From: Thauera phenolivorans
GTDB taxonomy: Bacteria > Pseudomonadota > Gammaproteobacteria > Burkholderiales > Rhodocyclaceae
Length of the DNA stretch: 64,000 bases
Reading direction: 5' to 3'
Assembly: GCF_001696715.1 (NCBI RefSeq)
Contig: NZ_MBFM01000002.1
Coordinates: 332,894 to 396,893, forward strand
This document shows positions 50,936 to 60,178 of the stretch, piece by piece; position 1 is the first letter of the stretch, and each line of letters opens with the position of its first letter. A program made the translations under genes and the position numbers. The notes under the pieces are model-generated. The model made no database searches. It was not told where the DNA came from and worked only from the letters and a program-made list of their open reading frames with translations.

Positions 50936-52133
50936 GACCCGCCTCCGGCGCCGGCACGTTGAAGACCTGCCGCAGGTAGGCCAGGAAGGTCTGGTCGTCA
51001 CACATCAGCTTGCCCGGGCTGTCCGACAGCTTGGCGACCGGCTGGCCGTTACCGCGCGTGAGCTTCATGACGATGTTGAGCGGCTCGAGGCCGACGTCGT
51101 TGGTGAGGCTGGTGCCGATGCCGAAGCCGAGCTGGGTGCGGTCGGCGAAATGGCGGTAGATGTCGAGCGCGCGCTCGACCGTGAGCCCGTCGGAGAACAC
51201 CAGGCGCTTGGTGTGGGGATCGATGCGCAGCTTGGCGTAGTGAGCGAGCGCCTTTTCGCCCCACACGATCGGGTCGCCCGAGTCGTGGCGCAGGCCGTCG
51301 AAGAGCTTGGCGAAGTAGAGGTCGAAGTCGGCGAGAAAGGCGTCCATGCCGACGACGTCGGTGAGTGCCACCCCGAGGTCGCCGCGGTACTCCTGCACCC
51401 AGGTCTCGAGCGCCGCCTTCTGCGAGTCGCGCAGGCGCACGCCGAGCGCCTGGAAGGTCTGCAGGTACTCGTGCGCCATGGTGCCGATCGGTACCAGGCC
51501 GAGCTCGCGCGCGTACATGACGTTCGAGCTGCCCTTGAAGTACTGCGGCAGCTCGGCGTGCAGCGTCGCCAGCACTTCGCGCTGCCAGGCCCGCGAATAG
51601 CGCCGGCGCACGCCGAAATCGAAGAACTCGAAGGGGTGGCGGCGCGCCGGTTCGGCCGGCAGCGCGCGCAGGCGCTCGATCTTGGCCTGCAGCCGGGCGC
51701 GCCCCTCGGCGAGCGCGGCGTCCGCGTCGAAGCGGCGGAAATAGAGTTCGTTGACGATCGCGAGCAGGTAGATCTCGAAGGCCATCACATGCACTTGCGG
51801 CCCTTTCGCCATGATCTCTAGCGTGTCGCCGACCGCGCGCGCGGTGATGAACTCGCGCTGGAAACGGAAGATGCGCAGGAAGTCGATGAAGTCCGACTTC
51901 ATGAAGCGCAGCCCGCCGAGATAGTCGAGCTCGTCGCGCGCGAAGCCGAGGGTGCACAGCTGATCGAGCTCGCGATCGACCTCGCCGAGCAGTTCGGCGA
52001 GCGGGTAGGCGGGCGTGTTGCGGCAGACGAAGGTGTATTCCGCCTGGGTTGCCGGGTGGTGATGCAGCATTGCCTGCCACATCGTGAATTTGTAGAGGTC
52101 GGTGTCGAGCAGGCTGTCGATCACGGGGGGCAT
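50928..52133 (-). CDS. pncB: Nicotinate phosphoribosyltransferase
   Basis: Converts nicotinate and PRPP to nicotinate mononucleotide in NAD salvage. The 401-aa product has the family start [16 protein letters not shown], the phosphorylatable His region within [20 protein letters not shown], and the PRPP/substrate segment [15 protein letters not shown] at 52133 follows AAGGACG. It forms a vitamin salvage operon with thiM. Confidence 0.95.
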   Translation of the reverse strand: MPPVIDSLLDTDLYKFTMWQAMLHHHPATQAEYTFVCRNTPAYPLAELLGEVDRELDQLCTLGFARDELDYLGGLRFMKSDFIDFLRIFRFQREFITARAVGDTLEIMAKGPQVHVMAFEIYLLAIVNELYFRRFDADAALAEGRARLQAKIERLRALPAEPARRHPFEFFDFGVRRRYSRAWQREVLATLHAELPQYFKGSSNVMYARELGLVPIGTMAHEYLQTFQALGVRLRDSQKAALETWVQEYRGDLGVALTDVVGMDAFLADFDLYFAKLFDGLRHDSGDPIVWGEKALAHYAKLRIDPHTKRLVFSDGLTVERALDIYRHFADRTQLGFGIGTSLTNDVGLEPLNIVMKLTRGNGQPVAKLSDSPGKLMCDDQTFLAYLRQVFNVPAPEAGRG

Positions 52134-52252
52134 TGGGTCGTCCTTGCGTGAGCGCTGCGGGCGCGCGTCGTGGCAGCGACGCCCGCGACCCGCCCCCTGC
52201 GGCAGTGCCCCGAGTATGCCCCCGCCGCCTCCAGCGCCACAAGCGAAGCCAA

Positions 52253-52446
52253 GGCTGCTGTCGCCCTGGGGGCAGGGCTCCTACACCGGGAGCGTTGATC
52301 GAAGGCACCGTAGGAGCGCACCCCTGTGCGCGATAGCGGCGGCCATGCCGGCGACGACGGCTGCTCTCGCCCTGGGGGCAGGGCTCCTGCAGCGGGAGCG
52401 TTGATCGAGGGCACCGTAGGAGCGCACCCCTGTGCGCGATAGCGGC
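52253..52446. repeat. REP-like repeat cluster with a tandem duplication
   Basis: Four units: 52261-52284 and 52367-52390 (minus, stem GCCCTG/CAGGGC), and 52310-52335 and 52416-52441 (plus, stem GCGCAC/GTGCGC). The pair occurs twice as a nearly identical block of about 88 bp (52253-52340 and 52359-52446), offset by 106 bp, so the cluster grew by duplication. It fills most of the 336-bp gap between pncB and the SDR gene; I see nothing else there. Confidence 0.88.
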
Positions 52447-52469
52447 CCCCGCACCCGCGACGACCCCCG

Positions 52470-53183
52470 CTACCAGGCGAGCGGCTGGCGGTCGTGGAAG
52501 AAGCCGCCGCTCGGCCCGTCGTCCGGCAGGGTGGCGAGCCAAACGACGGTGTCGACGCCCTCCTCCGGCGAACGCGGCGCGTCAGGGCCGCCGAGATCGG
52601 TGCGGCACCAGCCGGGACAGACCGAGTTGACCTTGATGTCGCTGCCCGCGAGCTCGGCGGCGAGGAGGGTCGTGAGCGCATTCACCCCGACCTTGGAGAT
52701 GCGGTACGCCGGCGCGCCCGGCGCCATCGCCGACAGCCGCCCCATCGAGGAGGCGAGATTGACCACCCTGCCCGCCGCGCTCGCACGCATCAGCGGCAGC
52801 AGGGCCTGGGTCACGCGCAGCACGCCGAAGAAGTTGGTCTCGAGCGTGCTGCGCAGCGTGTCGAGCGGCAGCTCGAGCAGGCTGGTGTCGAAGCGCTCGG
52901 GCGAGATCCCGGCGTTGTTGATCAGGACGTCGATGCGGCCGAAGCGCTCGGCGAGCCAGTCGCGCAACGCGGCGACCGACGCGTCGTCGGTGACGTCGAG
53001 CGGGTGGCAGTCGATCCTGCAGCCGAGCATCGCCAGGCGCGAGTGCATCGGCTCGAGCTGGGCCGGGTCGCGCGCGGTGGCGATGACGTGGTGGCCCTCT
53101 ACGCTGGCCAGGCGCTGCACCGCTGCGCGTCCGAGCCCGCGGCTCGCGCCGGTGACGACGGTGATCGGAGAATTGGAATCCAC
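52470..53183 (-). CDS. Short-chain dehydrogenase/reductase
   Basis: A 237-aa classical SDR. It has the cofactor motif TGASRGLG (11-18), NNAG (89-92), catalytic Ser145/146, and Y160-x3-K164. The residue pattern after beta-2 (ATARDP, with Arg) suggests preference for NADP(H). The start is GTG at 53183 with GGAGG 6 nt upstream. Substrate unknown. It lies 19 nt after the DUF393 gene and is probably cotranscribed. Confidence 0.88.
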   Translation of the reverse strand: MDSNSPITVVTGASRGLGRAAVQRLASVEGHHVIATARDPAQLEPMHSRLAMLGCRIDCHPLDVTDDASVAALRDWLAERFGRIDVLINNAGISPERFDTSLLELPLDTLRSTLETNFFGVLRVTQALLPLMRASAAGRVVNLASSMGRLSAMAPGAPAYRISKVGVNALTTLLAAELAGSDIKVNSVCPGWCRTDLGGPDAPRSPEEGVDTVVWLATLPDDGPSGGFFHDRQPLAW

Positions 53184-53202
53184 TTGGTGCCTCCTGCCGT
53201 GT

Positions 53203-53574
53203 TCAGAGCCGGCGCGTTGCGCGCAGCCGACGCATGACCATGCGCCGGTACAGCCGGGACACGAGCGAACGGATGCCGGGCAGCCCGATCAGCCACGCAA
53301 GCGGCCTCAGCACCACGATCCGCGACATCAGCAGGATGTAGGCGTCCAGCTCACGATGTACCGTGCCATCCGCATCGCGTACGTGCAACTCGCGCAAGGC
53401 CTGACCGGGGTCGATGCCGAGCTCACTCAGTTCGGCCTCGCGACCGGTGATGTCCACCCAGTCGGTGGGCTTGCCGTCGCGCGCGGCGAGCCGCTCGTAG
53501 AACGCGCGATCGCGCACGCAGCTCGGGCAGGCGCCATCGTAGTAGACGGTGAGATCGTCTTCATCGTCCTTCAT
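53203..53574 (-). CDS. DUF393 thiol-disulfide oxidoreductase-like protein
   Basis: A 123-aa protein with the DUF393 start VYYDGACPSCVRD. C16-P-S-C19 is a thioredoxin-like CxxC. The rest is basic and helical, with a hydrophobic patch near 85-100 (IVLRPLAWLIGLPG) that may associate with the membrane. Function of the family is unknown; a redox role is inferred from the CxxC. ATG at 53574 is preferred because upstream in-frame sequence is unlike the family. Confidence 0.85.
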   Translation of the reverse strand: MKDDEDDLTVYYDGACPSCVRDRAFYERLAARDGKPTDWVDITGREAELSELGIDPGQALRELHVRDADGTVHRELDAYILLMSRIVVLRPLAWLIGLPGIRSLVSRLYRRMVMRRLRATRRL

Positions 53575-53688
53575 GGTGCGGGCTCCCGATGCCAGCCAAC
53601 ACCAATGAGACCCCGCCGGGCGAAGAAAGTGCGCCCCCCGTAGCAGCGGCAAACGCCGCGTCATCGGCGGCGATCCGCCCCGCCGGCT

Positions 53689-54483
53689 TCAGAACGCCGG
53701 CACCACCGCGCCCTTGTACTTGTCGAGGATGAACTGCCGCACTTCGGGCGAGGTCAGCGCCGCGGCCAGCTTCTTCATCGCCGGGCTGTCGACGTTGTCG
53801 GTGCGGCCGACGAGGAGGTTGGCGTAGGGCGAGCTGGCGTCCTCGATGAAGAGCGAGCCCTCGAGCGGGTTCAGCTTGGCCTCGATCGCATAGTTGGTGT
53901 TGATCAGCGCGAGGTCGACCTGGTTCAGGATGCGCGGCAGGGTGGCGGCCTCGAGTTCGCGGATCCTGAGCTTCTTCGGGTTGTCGACGATGTCCTTCTG
54001 GGTCGCCGAGATGTTGCCCGGGTCCTTCAGCGTCACCAGACCCTGGCGGGCGAGCAGCAGCAGCGCGCGACCGGAGTTGGAGGGATCGTTCGGGATCGCC
54101 ACCGTGCCGCCTTCGGGAATGTCCTGCACCGACGCGTGCTTGGTCGAATAGCCGGCGAAGGGCTCGACGTGGATCTTCGCCACCACCGCCTGGATGTCGT
54201 TCTTCTGCTTCTTCTTGAACTCCTCGAGGTAGGGGCCGTGCAGGAAGAAGTTGCCGTCGACCCGCTTCTCGTTGGTCTGCATCGAGGGCTGCACGTAGTC
54301 GGTGAACACCCTCACCTCGAGCTCCACGCCGTCCTTCGCCAGCATCGGCTTGACGAACTCGAGCAGCTCGGCGTGCGGCACCGGGGTGGCGGCGATGACG
54401 AGTCTGTCGGCGGCGTGGGCCGCGCCGGCCACGGCGAGGCAGCCGAGCGAGGCGGCGAGCAGCTTGCGCAGGGAGGGGAACAT
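53689..54483 (-). CDS. metQ: D-methionine ABC transporter, substrate-binding protein
   Basis: Periplasmic binding protein delivering methionine to MetNI. The 264-aa precursor has a signal peptide, likely cut at AHA|AD. A cysteine occurs in SLGC but does not form a good lipobox, so it may be soluble rather than lipid-anchored, unlike E. coli MetQ. NlpA/MetQ patterns are present (VIAATPVPHAELLE, ALINTNYAIEAKLNP). ATG at 54483 has AAGGAG 7 nt upstream. It is 28 nt after metI. Confidence 0.93.
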   Translation of the reverse strand: MFPSLRKLLAASLGCLAVAGAAHAADRLVIAATPVPHAELLEFVKPMLAKDGVELEVRVFTDYVQPSMQTNEKRVDGNFFLHGPYLEEFKKKQKNDIQAVVAKIHVEPFAGYSTKHASVQDIPEGGTVAIPNDPSNSGRALLLLARQGLVTLKDPGNISATQKDIVDNPKKLRIRELEAATLPRILNQVDLALINTNYAIEAKLNPLEGSLFIEDASSPYANLLVGRTDNVDSPAMKKLAAALTSPEVRQFILDKYKGAVVPAF

Positions 54484-54511
54484 GAACGACTCCTTCTTCA
54501 CGGGAACGGGT

Positions 54512-55171
54512 TTACTTGCGGGTGAAATACAGCACCAGTCGGTCGCCCGAATACTGCAGCAACTGCACGAGCACGACCAGCACCGCGACCGTGATCACCA
54601 TCACTTCGGTCTGGAAGCGCTGGTAGCCGAAGCGGATCGCGAGGTCGCCGAGGCCGCCGCCGCCGATCACGCCCGACATCGCCGCATACGACATCAGCGT
54701 GATCGCGGTCACCGTGGTGGCGGCGATCAGGCCGGGCAGCGCCTCGGGCAGCAGCGCGCCGAAGATGATGCGGTGAGTGCGGATACCCATCGCCTGGCAG
54801 GCCTCGATGACGCCGCGGTCGATCTCGCGCAGCACGTTCTCGACGAGGCGGGCGAAGAAGGGCGCGGTGCCCACCACCAGCGGCGGGATCGCACCCTCGA
54901 CGCCGAGCGAGGTGCCGATCAGCAGCACGGTCACCGGGATCATCACGATCAGCAGGATGAGGAAGGGCACCGAGCGCAGCACGTTGACCACGAAGGACAG
55001 CACCACATACAGCCCGCGCTGCTCGAGCAGCTGGTTCTTGCTGGTGACGAAGAGCAGGATGCCGAGCGGCAGGCCGATCAGCACGGTAAACAGCAGCGAG
55101 AAGCCGGTCATCGCCAGCGTTTCCCAGGTGGCCTGCCAGATGTCGCCCCAGTCGATCAGGGAAAGGTCCAT
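54512..55171 (-). CDS. metI: D-methionine ABC transporter, permease
   Basis: A 219-aa inner-membrane permease with five predicted helices and the ABC coupling (EAA) motif in the loop near 120-140 (EACQAMGIRTHRIIFGALLPEALPG). Its ATG overlaps the metN stop (TAATG), so the two are translationally coupled. Confidence 0.95.
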   Translation of the reverse strand: MDLSLIDWGDIWQATWETLAMTGFSLLFTVLIGLPLGILLFVTSKNQLLEQRGLYVVLSFVVNVLRSVPFLILLIVMIPVTVLLIGTSLGVEGAIPPLVVGTAPFFARLVENVLREIDRGVIEACQAMGIRTHRIIFGALLPEALPGLIAATTVTAITLMSYAAMSGVIGGGGLGDLAIRFGYQRFQTEVMVITVAVLVVLVQLLQYSGDRLVLYFTRK

Positions 55172-56190
55172 TACTGCAGCACCTCATGGTGGATCTTGAA
55201 TGCGTCGAAGGCGCGGAACACCGCCTCGACCTCCTCGGCGGTGCCGTCGATCTCGACCAGCAGCTGACCGTAGGGCTGGTCCTTTATCGTGGACACCGTG
55301 CCCTGCAGGATCGTGATCCGCGCCGGGCTGATCGCCGCGACATGGCTGAGGATGGGCTGGTAGGTGACGTCGCCCAGATAGGTGAGCCGCACCGGCAGGC
55401 CGCGCACCTTGGCACCGAGGCCTGCGGGGTCGAGCAGCGCGGCGGTGAGCGCGTCGCTCTGCGCCACCATGCTGCGGGTGACCGCATGCTTGGGATGCAG
55501 GAAGACCTCGGACACCGGCCCGCTCTCGACGATGCGCCCGGCATCGATCACCGCGACGCGGTCGCAGATCGTGCGGATCACTTCCATCTCGTGGGTGATC
55601 AGCACGATGGTGAGGCCGAGCCGGCGGTTGATGTCCAGCAACAGGCGCAGGATGGCCTGCGTGGTCTCGGGGTCGAGCGCCGAGGTGGCCTCGTCGCACA
55701 GCAGCAGGTTGGGATGGTTGGCGAGCGCACGGGCGATGCCCACCCGCTGCTTCTGCCCGCCCGACAGCTGCGCGGGATACTTGCTGCCGTGCTCGGCGAG
55801 CCCGACCAGCTCGAGCATCTCCGCCACCCGCGCGGCGCGCTCGGCGGCACCGAAGCGGCCGGTGGTCTTCAGCGGCCAGTCGATGTTGCCCGCCACGGTC
55901 TTGGCATTGAGCAGGTTGAAGTGCTGGAAGATCATGCCGGTCCGCTGGCGGAGCTGGAAGAGCGCCTCGCGGTCGAAGCGGGTGATGTCCTCGCCGTCGA
56001 TGACGATCCGCCCGGCGCTCGGGCGCTCGAGCAGGTTCAGGGTGCGGATCAGCGTGCTCTTGCCCGCGCCCGAACGGCCGATGATGCCGAACACCTCGCC
56101 CTTGCCGATGTGCAGGTCGATGTCTTGCAGCGCGGTGATTTCGCGACCGTCGACGCGATAGGTCTTGTGGAGGTTCTCGATGTGGATCAC
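55171..56190 (-). CDS. metN: D-methionine ABC transporter, ATP-binding protein
   Basis: A 339-aa ATPase with Walker A (GRSGAGKST), signature (LSGGQKQRVGIARAL), Walker B (LLLCDEATSALD) and H loop. It also has the C-terminal NIL/ACT-like regulatory domain (about 265-339) that lets methionine inhibit transport. The start is GTG at 56190 with GGAAAG 6 nt upstream. It is the first gene of metNIQ. I see no SAM riboswitch or MET box in the 294 bp upstream, which mostly holds repeats. Confidence 0.96.
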   Translation of the reverse strand: MIHIENLHKTYRVDGREITALQDIDLHIGKGEVFGIIGRSGAGKSTLIRTLNLLERPSAGRIVIDGEDITRFDREALFQLRQRTGMIFQHFNLLNAKTVAGNIDWPLKTTGRFGAAERAARVAEMLELVGLAEHGSKYPAQLSGGQKQRVGIARALANHPNLLLCDEATSALDPETTQAILRLLLDINRRLGLTIVLITHEMEVIRTICDRVAVIDAGRIVESGPVSEVFLHPKHAVTRSMVAQSDALTAALLDPAGLGAKVRGLPVRLTYLGDVTYQPILSHVAAISPARITILQGTVSTIKDQPYGQLLVEIDGTAEEVEAVFRAFDAFKIHHEVLQ

Positions 56191-56287
56191 GAAGCGCTTT
56201 CCGGAGTGTGCCGAAAGGGATCGGAGTCTACCACCGGGCGAACGGCGGGATCGCCGCGCCGACACATCGCCCGCTCGGCCGCCGTTG

Positions 56288-56421
56288 ATCGCGCAGAGGG
56301 CTGCGCTCCTACAGTCGGTCCAACCTCTGACGCAGGCACCGTAGGAGCCCTGCCCCCAGGGCGATGACGGCCGTCATCGCCAGCACAGCCCCCCTGATCG
56401 CGCAGAGGGCTGCGCTCCTGC
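56288..56421. repeat. REP-like repeat cluster (three units)
   Basis: Units at 56288-56312 (minus, stem GCGCAG/CTGCGC), 56341-56365 (plus, stem GCCCTG/CAGGGC) and 56397-56421 (minus, stem GCGCAG/CTGCGC). They lie between divergent metN and the PLP enzyme gene, the only cluster located in a divergent promoter region. Confidence 0.85.
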
Positions 56422-56484
56422 ACACCATCGAGTGCGGCTTGTAGTAGCCTCGGCCCCCTGCGCAACGGCACCAGGAACCCTGAC

Positions 56485-57630
56485 ATGAGCCCGCAACACC
56501 GCCCCCTTCAACCCGACACCCTGGCGGCCCAGGGGATTGGCGAGCCGGCCCTGCCCTATCGCGACGTCGTGCCGCCGATCCACCTCGCCACCACCTTCGA
56601 GCGCGCGCCCGACGGCAGTCTGCCCGGCGGCCGCCTCTATTCGCGTGACGCCAGCCCGGCATACGACGCCGCCGAGACCCTGCTGCGCGAGCTCGAGCAG
56701 GGCGAAGCGGCGGCGCTGTTCGCCTCCGGCATGGCGGCGGCCTCGGCGGTGCTGCTCGCGCTGCGGCCGGGCGCGCGCATCGTCGCCCCGCACGACATGT
56801 ACTGGAGCCTGCGCAAGTGGCTGATCGAGTTCGCTGCCAACTGGCAGATCGCGCTCGACTTCTACGCCGGCGAGGACGAACTCGCCGCCCGCCTGCAACA
56901 GCCCGCCGACCTCGTGTGGGTGGAGACCCCGGCCAATCCGACCTGGGAGATCACCGACATCGCGCGCGCGGCCACGCTCGCCCATGCCGCGGGTGCCCGC
57001 CTGGTGGTGGACTCCACCGTGTCCACTCCGGTGTTCTCCCGGCCGCTGACGCTCGGCGCCGACATCGTCATGCACTCGGCCACCAAGTACCTCAACGGCC
57101 ACTCCGACGTCGTCGCCGGCGTGCTGGTGACGCGCGCGGCCGACGACTTCTGGGCCCGCATCCGCGCCGCGCGCGCCGCCGGCGGTGCGGTGCTCGGCCC
57201 CTTCGAGGCCTGGCTGCTGAACCGCGGCCTGCGCACCCTGTTTGCGCGCGTGCGCCTCGCGGCCGAATCGGCGCTGCGCATCGCGCGCCATTTCGAGCAC
57301 CACCCGGGCGTCGCCCGCGTGCTGTACCCCGGGCTGGCGTCCCATCCCGGTCACGAGATCGCCGCGCGCCAGATGCAGGGCGGCTTCAGCGCCATGCTGT
57401 CGCTGCGCGTCGCCGGCGGCGAGGCCGCGGCGCGCGAGGTCGCCGCGCGCGTGCGCCTGTTCAAGCGCGCCACCTCGCTCGGCTCGGTCGAGAGCCTGAT
57501 CGAGCACCGCGCCCCGGTCGAAGGCCCGGGCACGCGCTGCCCCGCCGACCTGCTGCGGCTGTCGGTCGGCATCGAGGACGCCCAGGACCTGATCGACGAT
57601 CTCGAGCAGGCGCTGGCCGGCGCCGCCTGA
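56485..57630 (+). CDS. Cys/Met metabolism PLP-dependent enzyme (trans-sulfuration type)
   Basis: A 381-aa fold-type I PLP enzyme of the cystathionine gamma-synthase/beta-lyase family. The PLP lysine lies in SATKYLNGHSD (about residue 200). Other family patterns are LYSRDASPAYDAAETLL, ETPANPTWEI and the late SLGSVESLIEHRA. Which reaction (gamma-synthase, beta-lyase or gamma-lyase) cannot be settled by eye. Being divergent from metNIQ supports methionine or cystathionine metabolism. ATG at 56485 follows CAGGAA. The radical SAM gene follows after 20 bp. Confidence 0.88.
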   Translation: MSPQHRPLQPDTLAAQGIGEPALPYRDVVPPIHLATTFERAPDGSLPGGRLYSRDASPAYDAAETLLRELEQGEAAALFASGMAAASAVLLALRPGARIVAPHDMYWSLRKWLIEFAANWQIALDFYAGEDELAARLQQPADLVWVETPANPTWEITDIARAATLAHAAGARLVVDSTVSTPVFSRPLTLGADIVMHSATKYLNGHSDVVAGVLVTRAADDFWARIRAARAAGGAVLGPFEAWLLNRGLRTLFARVRLAAESALRIARHFEHHPGVARVLYPGLASHPGHEIAARQMQGGFSAMLSLRVAGGEAAAREVAARVRLFKRATSLGSVESLIEHRAPVEGPGTRCPADLLRLSVGIEDAQDLIDDLEQALAGAA

Positions 57631-57650
57631 GCGGACCGGCCGCGACCCCG

Positions 57651-59582
57651 ATGCCGGAACGGACGATGCGCGTGCTGTCGGTCATCCCGCCGATGACCCA
57701 GCTCAACACGCCCTACCCCTCCACCGCCTACCTCACCGGTTTCCTGCGCTCGCGCGGGGTCGATGCGGTGCAGGAAGACCTTGCGCTCGCGCTCGTGTTG
57801 CGCCTGCTATCGCCCGCCGGCCTCGACGCGATCCGCGACCGCGCCGAGGCCCTGCCGAGGAAGCGGCGCACGCCGCTGGTGCAGGGTTTTCTCGAGCATT
57901 TCGCCCGCTACCGCTACACGATCGGCCCGACGATCGCCTTCCTGCAGGGCCGCGACCCGACCATCGCCCACCGCATCGCGAGCCGGACCTTCCTGCCCGA
58001 AGGCCCGCGCTTCGATACGCTGGACGCCTATGTCGACCCGGACGATCCCGAGGGCGGCGATCCGCTCGCCTGGGCCTTCGGCGCGCTCGGCCTCGCCGAC
58101 CGTGCGCGCCATCTCGCGACGCTGTATCTCAACGAGTTGGCCGACATCCTGCGCGATGCGGTCGATGGCCGCTTCGAGTTCGTGCGCTACGCCGAGACCC
58201 TGGCGATGAGCCAGCCGACTTTCGAGCCGCTCGCCGCCGCGCTGGCGGCCCCGCCCACGCTGGTGGATAAGTATCTGAAAGACCTCACCCTCGAGGCCCT
58301 GGCCCGCCACGCACCGCAGCTGGTGCTCGTCTCCACCCCCTTCCCCGGCTCGGTGTACGGCGCCTTCCGCATCGCGCAGGCGATCAAGGCGGCGCAGCCG
58401 GAAATCGTGACCGTGCTCGGCGGCGGCTTCGTCAATACCGAGTTGCGCGAGCTTTCGGAACCGCGGGTGTTCGACTTCTTCGACTACGTCACGCTCGACG
58501 ACGGCGAGCGTCCGCTGCTCGCCCTGCTCGAGCACCTGCAGGGCAGGCGCGGCAGATCACGTCTGGTGCGCACCTTCGTGCGCCAGCCCGAAGGCGCGAC
58601 GACGAACGCCGCGGTGCGCTACATCAACCTCGTCGAGCCCGACGTGCCCTTCGCCGAGGTCGGCACCCCCACCTGGGACGGCCTGCCGCTCGACGGTTAC
58701 CTGTCGGTGCTCGACATGCTCAACCCGATGCACCGGCTGTGGTCGGACGGGCGCTGGAACAAGCTCACCGTGGCGCATGGCTGCTACTGGAAGAAGTGCA
58801 GCTTCTGCGACGTCAGCCTCGACTACATCGGCCGCTACGACGGCGCCCCGGCCGCCCTGCTGGTGGACCGCATCGAGGCGATCATCGCCGAGACCGGCCA
58901 GACCGGCTTCCACTTCGTCGACGAGGCGGCGCCGCCCAAGGCGCTGCGCGCGCTCGCCGAGGAGCTGCTGCGCCGCGGGCTGGCGATCTCGTGGTGGGGC
59001 AACATCCGCTTCGAGAAATCCTTCACCCCCGAGCTGTGCCGGCTGCTCGCCGACAGTGGCTGCATCGCGGTATCGGGCGGGCTGGAGGTGGCCTCCGACC
59101 GCCTGCTCAAGCTGATGAAGAAGGGCGTGTCGGTCGATCAGGTGGCGCGCGTCACCCACGCCTTCACCGAGGCCGGCGTGCTGGTCCATGCCTACCTGAT
59201 GTACGGCTTCCCGACGCAGACGGTGCACGACACGGTCGACGCGCTCGAGTACGTGCGCCAGCTGTTCGAGGCCGGCTGCATCCAGTCCGGCTTCTTCCAC
59301 CGCTTCGCGTGCACCGTGCATTCACCGGTGGGCATGAACCCGGAGGAGTACGGGGTGGCGCTGGTGCCGCTGCCCGAAGTGAGCTTCGCGAAAAACGACG
59401 TCGGCTTCATCGACCCCACCGGTGTCGACCACGACGCGCTCGGCCGCGCGCTGAACAAGGCGCTCTACAATTACATGCACGGCATCGGCCTCGACACCGA
59501 TGTCCGCAGCTGGTTCGAGGAGCGCGTGCCGCGACCGCGGGTGGCCAGGCACTTCATCGCACGCGCCCTGCAGCAGACGTGA
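57651..59582 (+). CDS. B12-binding-type radical SAM protein, function unknown
   Basis: A 643-aa cytoplasmic protein. The N-terminal part (1-310) looks like a cobalamin-binding-type Rossmann domain (VSTPFPGSVYGAFRIAQ, VLGGGFVNTEL), but the DxHxxG motif of base-off B12 proteins is not visible. The radical SAM domain (about 365-580) has Cys residues C378, C383 and C386 (HGCYWKKCSFCDVS), spaced CX4CX2C rather than the usual CX3CX2C. VSGGLEVASDRLLKLMKKGVS follows. The C-terminus is helical. Start at 57651 or 57666. Substrate is unknown. It follows the PLP enzyme gene by 20 bp on the same strand. Confidence 0.82.
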   Translation: MPERTMRVLSVIPPMTQLNTPYPSTAYLTGFLRSRGVDAVQEDLALALVLRLLSPAGLDAIRDRAEALPRKRRTPLVQGFLEHFARYRYTIGPTIAFLQGRDPTIAHRIASRTFLPEGPRFDTLDAYVDPDDPEGGDPLAWAFGALGLADRARHLATLYLNELADILRDAVDGRFEFVRYAETLAMSQPTFEPLAAALAAPPTLVDKYLKDLTLEALARHAPQLVLVSTPFPGSVYGAFRIAQAIKAAQPEIVTVLGGGFVNTELRELSEPRVFDFFDYVTLDDGERPLLALLEHLQGRRGRSRLVRTFVRQPEGATTNAAVRYINLVEPDVPFAEVGTPTWDGLPLDGYLSVLDMLNPMHRLWSDGRWNKLTVAHGCYWKKCSFCDVSLDYIGRYDGAPAALLVDRIEAIIAETGQTGFHFVDEAAPPKALRALAEELLRRGLAISWWGNIRFEKSFTPELCRLLADSGCIAVSGGLEVASDRLLKLMKKGVSVDQVARVTHAFTEAGVLVHAYLMYGFPTQTVHDTVDALEYVRQLFEAGCIQSGFFHRFACTVHSPVGMNPEEYGVALVPLPEVSFAKNDVGFIDPTGVDHDALGRALNKALYNYMHGIGLDTDVRSWFEERVPRPRVARHFIARALQQT

Positions 59583-59588
59583 CCGGTC

Positions 59589-59613
59589 ATCGCCCTGGGG
59601 GCAGGGCTCCTGC
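59589..59613 (-). repeat. REP-like palindromic unit (single copy)
   Basis: Minus-strand unit with head GCAGGA, stem GCCCTG/CAGGGC around CCCC, then GAT, 7 nt after the radical SAM gene. Confidence 0.8.
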
Positions 59614-59718
59614 AGCTGGCGTCGAGGGCGATGTTTTGCCATGCCGCCACGCATCGTCTACCCTTGCGGGTCGAACCGGCACGCGCACTCGCGTGCCCCC
59701 TGGAAAGGATTGAAAACA

Positions 59719-60162
59719 ATGAGCAATACCCCCGAATTCCCCTGGAGCGACCGTTACCTCCTCGGCTACAACCCGATCGACGACACCCATCGGGAGTTCG
59801 TGGACTGCGTGGACGCGCTGCTGCGGGCGAGCGACGATCAGGTCGGCGCCGCACTCGAGGCTTTCGCCCGCCATGCCGAGGCGCATTTCGCCCAGGAAGA
59901 CGGCTGGATGACCGAGGGCGAGTTCCCCGCGCGCGACTGCCACATCGACGAGCACGCCAAGGTGATGGCCTCGGTGCGCGAGGTGCAGGAGCTGGTCGCG
60001 CAGGGCAACTACGAGATCGCGCGCGAACTGGCCCACGCCCTGATTGACTGGTTCCCGGGCCACGCCGACTACATGGACTCCGCGCTCGCGACCTGGATGG
60101 TCAACAAGAGCCACAAGGGCCGTCCGCTGGTGCTGCGCCGCAAGGAACACATCCAGGAATGA
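59719..60162 (+). CDS. Bacteriohemerythrin
   Basis: A 147-aa single-domain hemerythrin that binds O2 at a di-iron site. All expected ligands are present: H24, H56, E60, H75, H79, H115 and D120. Hemerythrins can store or sense oxygen, or shield oxygen-sensitive enzymes, which would suit a micro-aerobic denitrifier. ATG at 59719 follows GGAAAGG. The DUF938 gene starts 16 nt downstream and is probably cotranscribed. Confidence 0.93.
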   Translation: MSNTPEFPWSDRYLLGYNPIDDTHREFVDCVDALLRASDDQVGAALEAFARHAEAHFAQEDGWMTEGEFPARDCHIDEHAKVMASVREVQELVAQGNYEIARELAHALIDWFPGHADYMDSALATWMVNKSHKGRPLVLRRKEHIQE

Positions 60163-60178
60163 GAGCGGGCCGCTGAAG

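Noticed and set aside
56191-56484. SAM riboswitch or MET box upstream of metN
   Set aside because: I found no S-box-like stem set or MetJ-type repeats; the region is mainly REP units.
57651-59582. The radical SAM gene as the missing nirJ
   Set aside because: It has a B12-type N-terminal domain and no NirJ/SPASM-like features, and lies far from the nir cluster.
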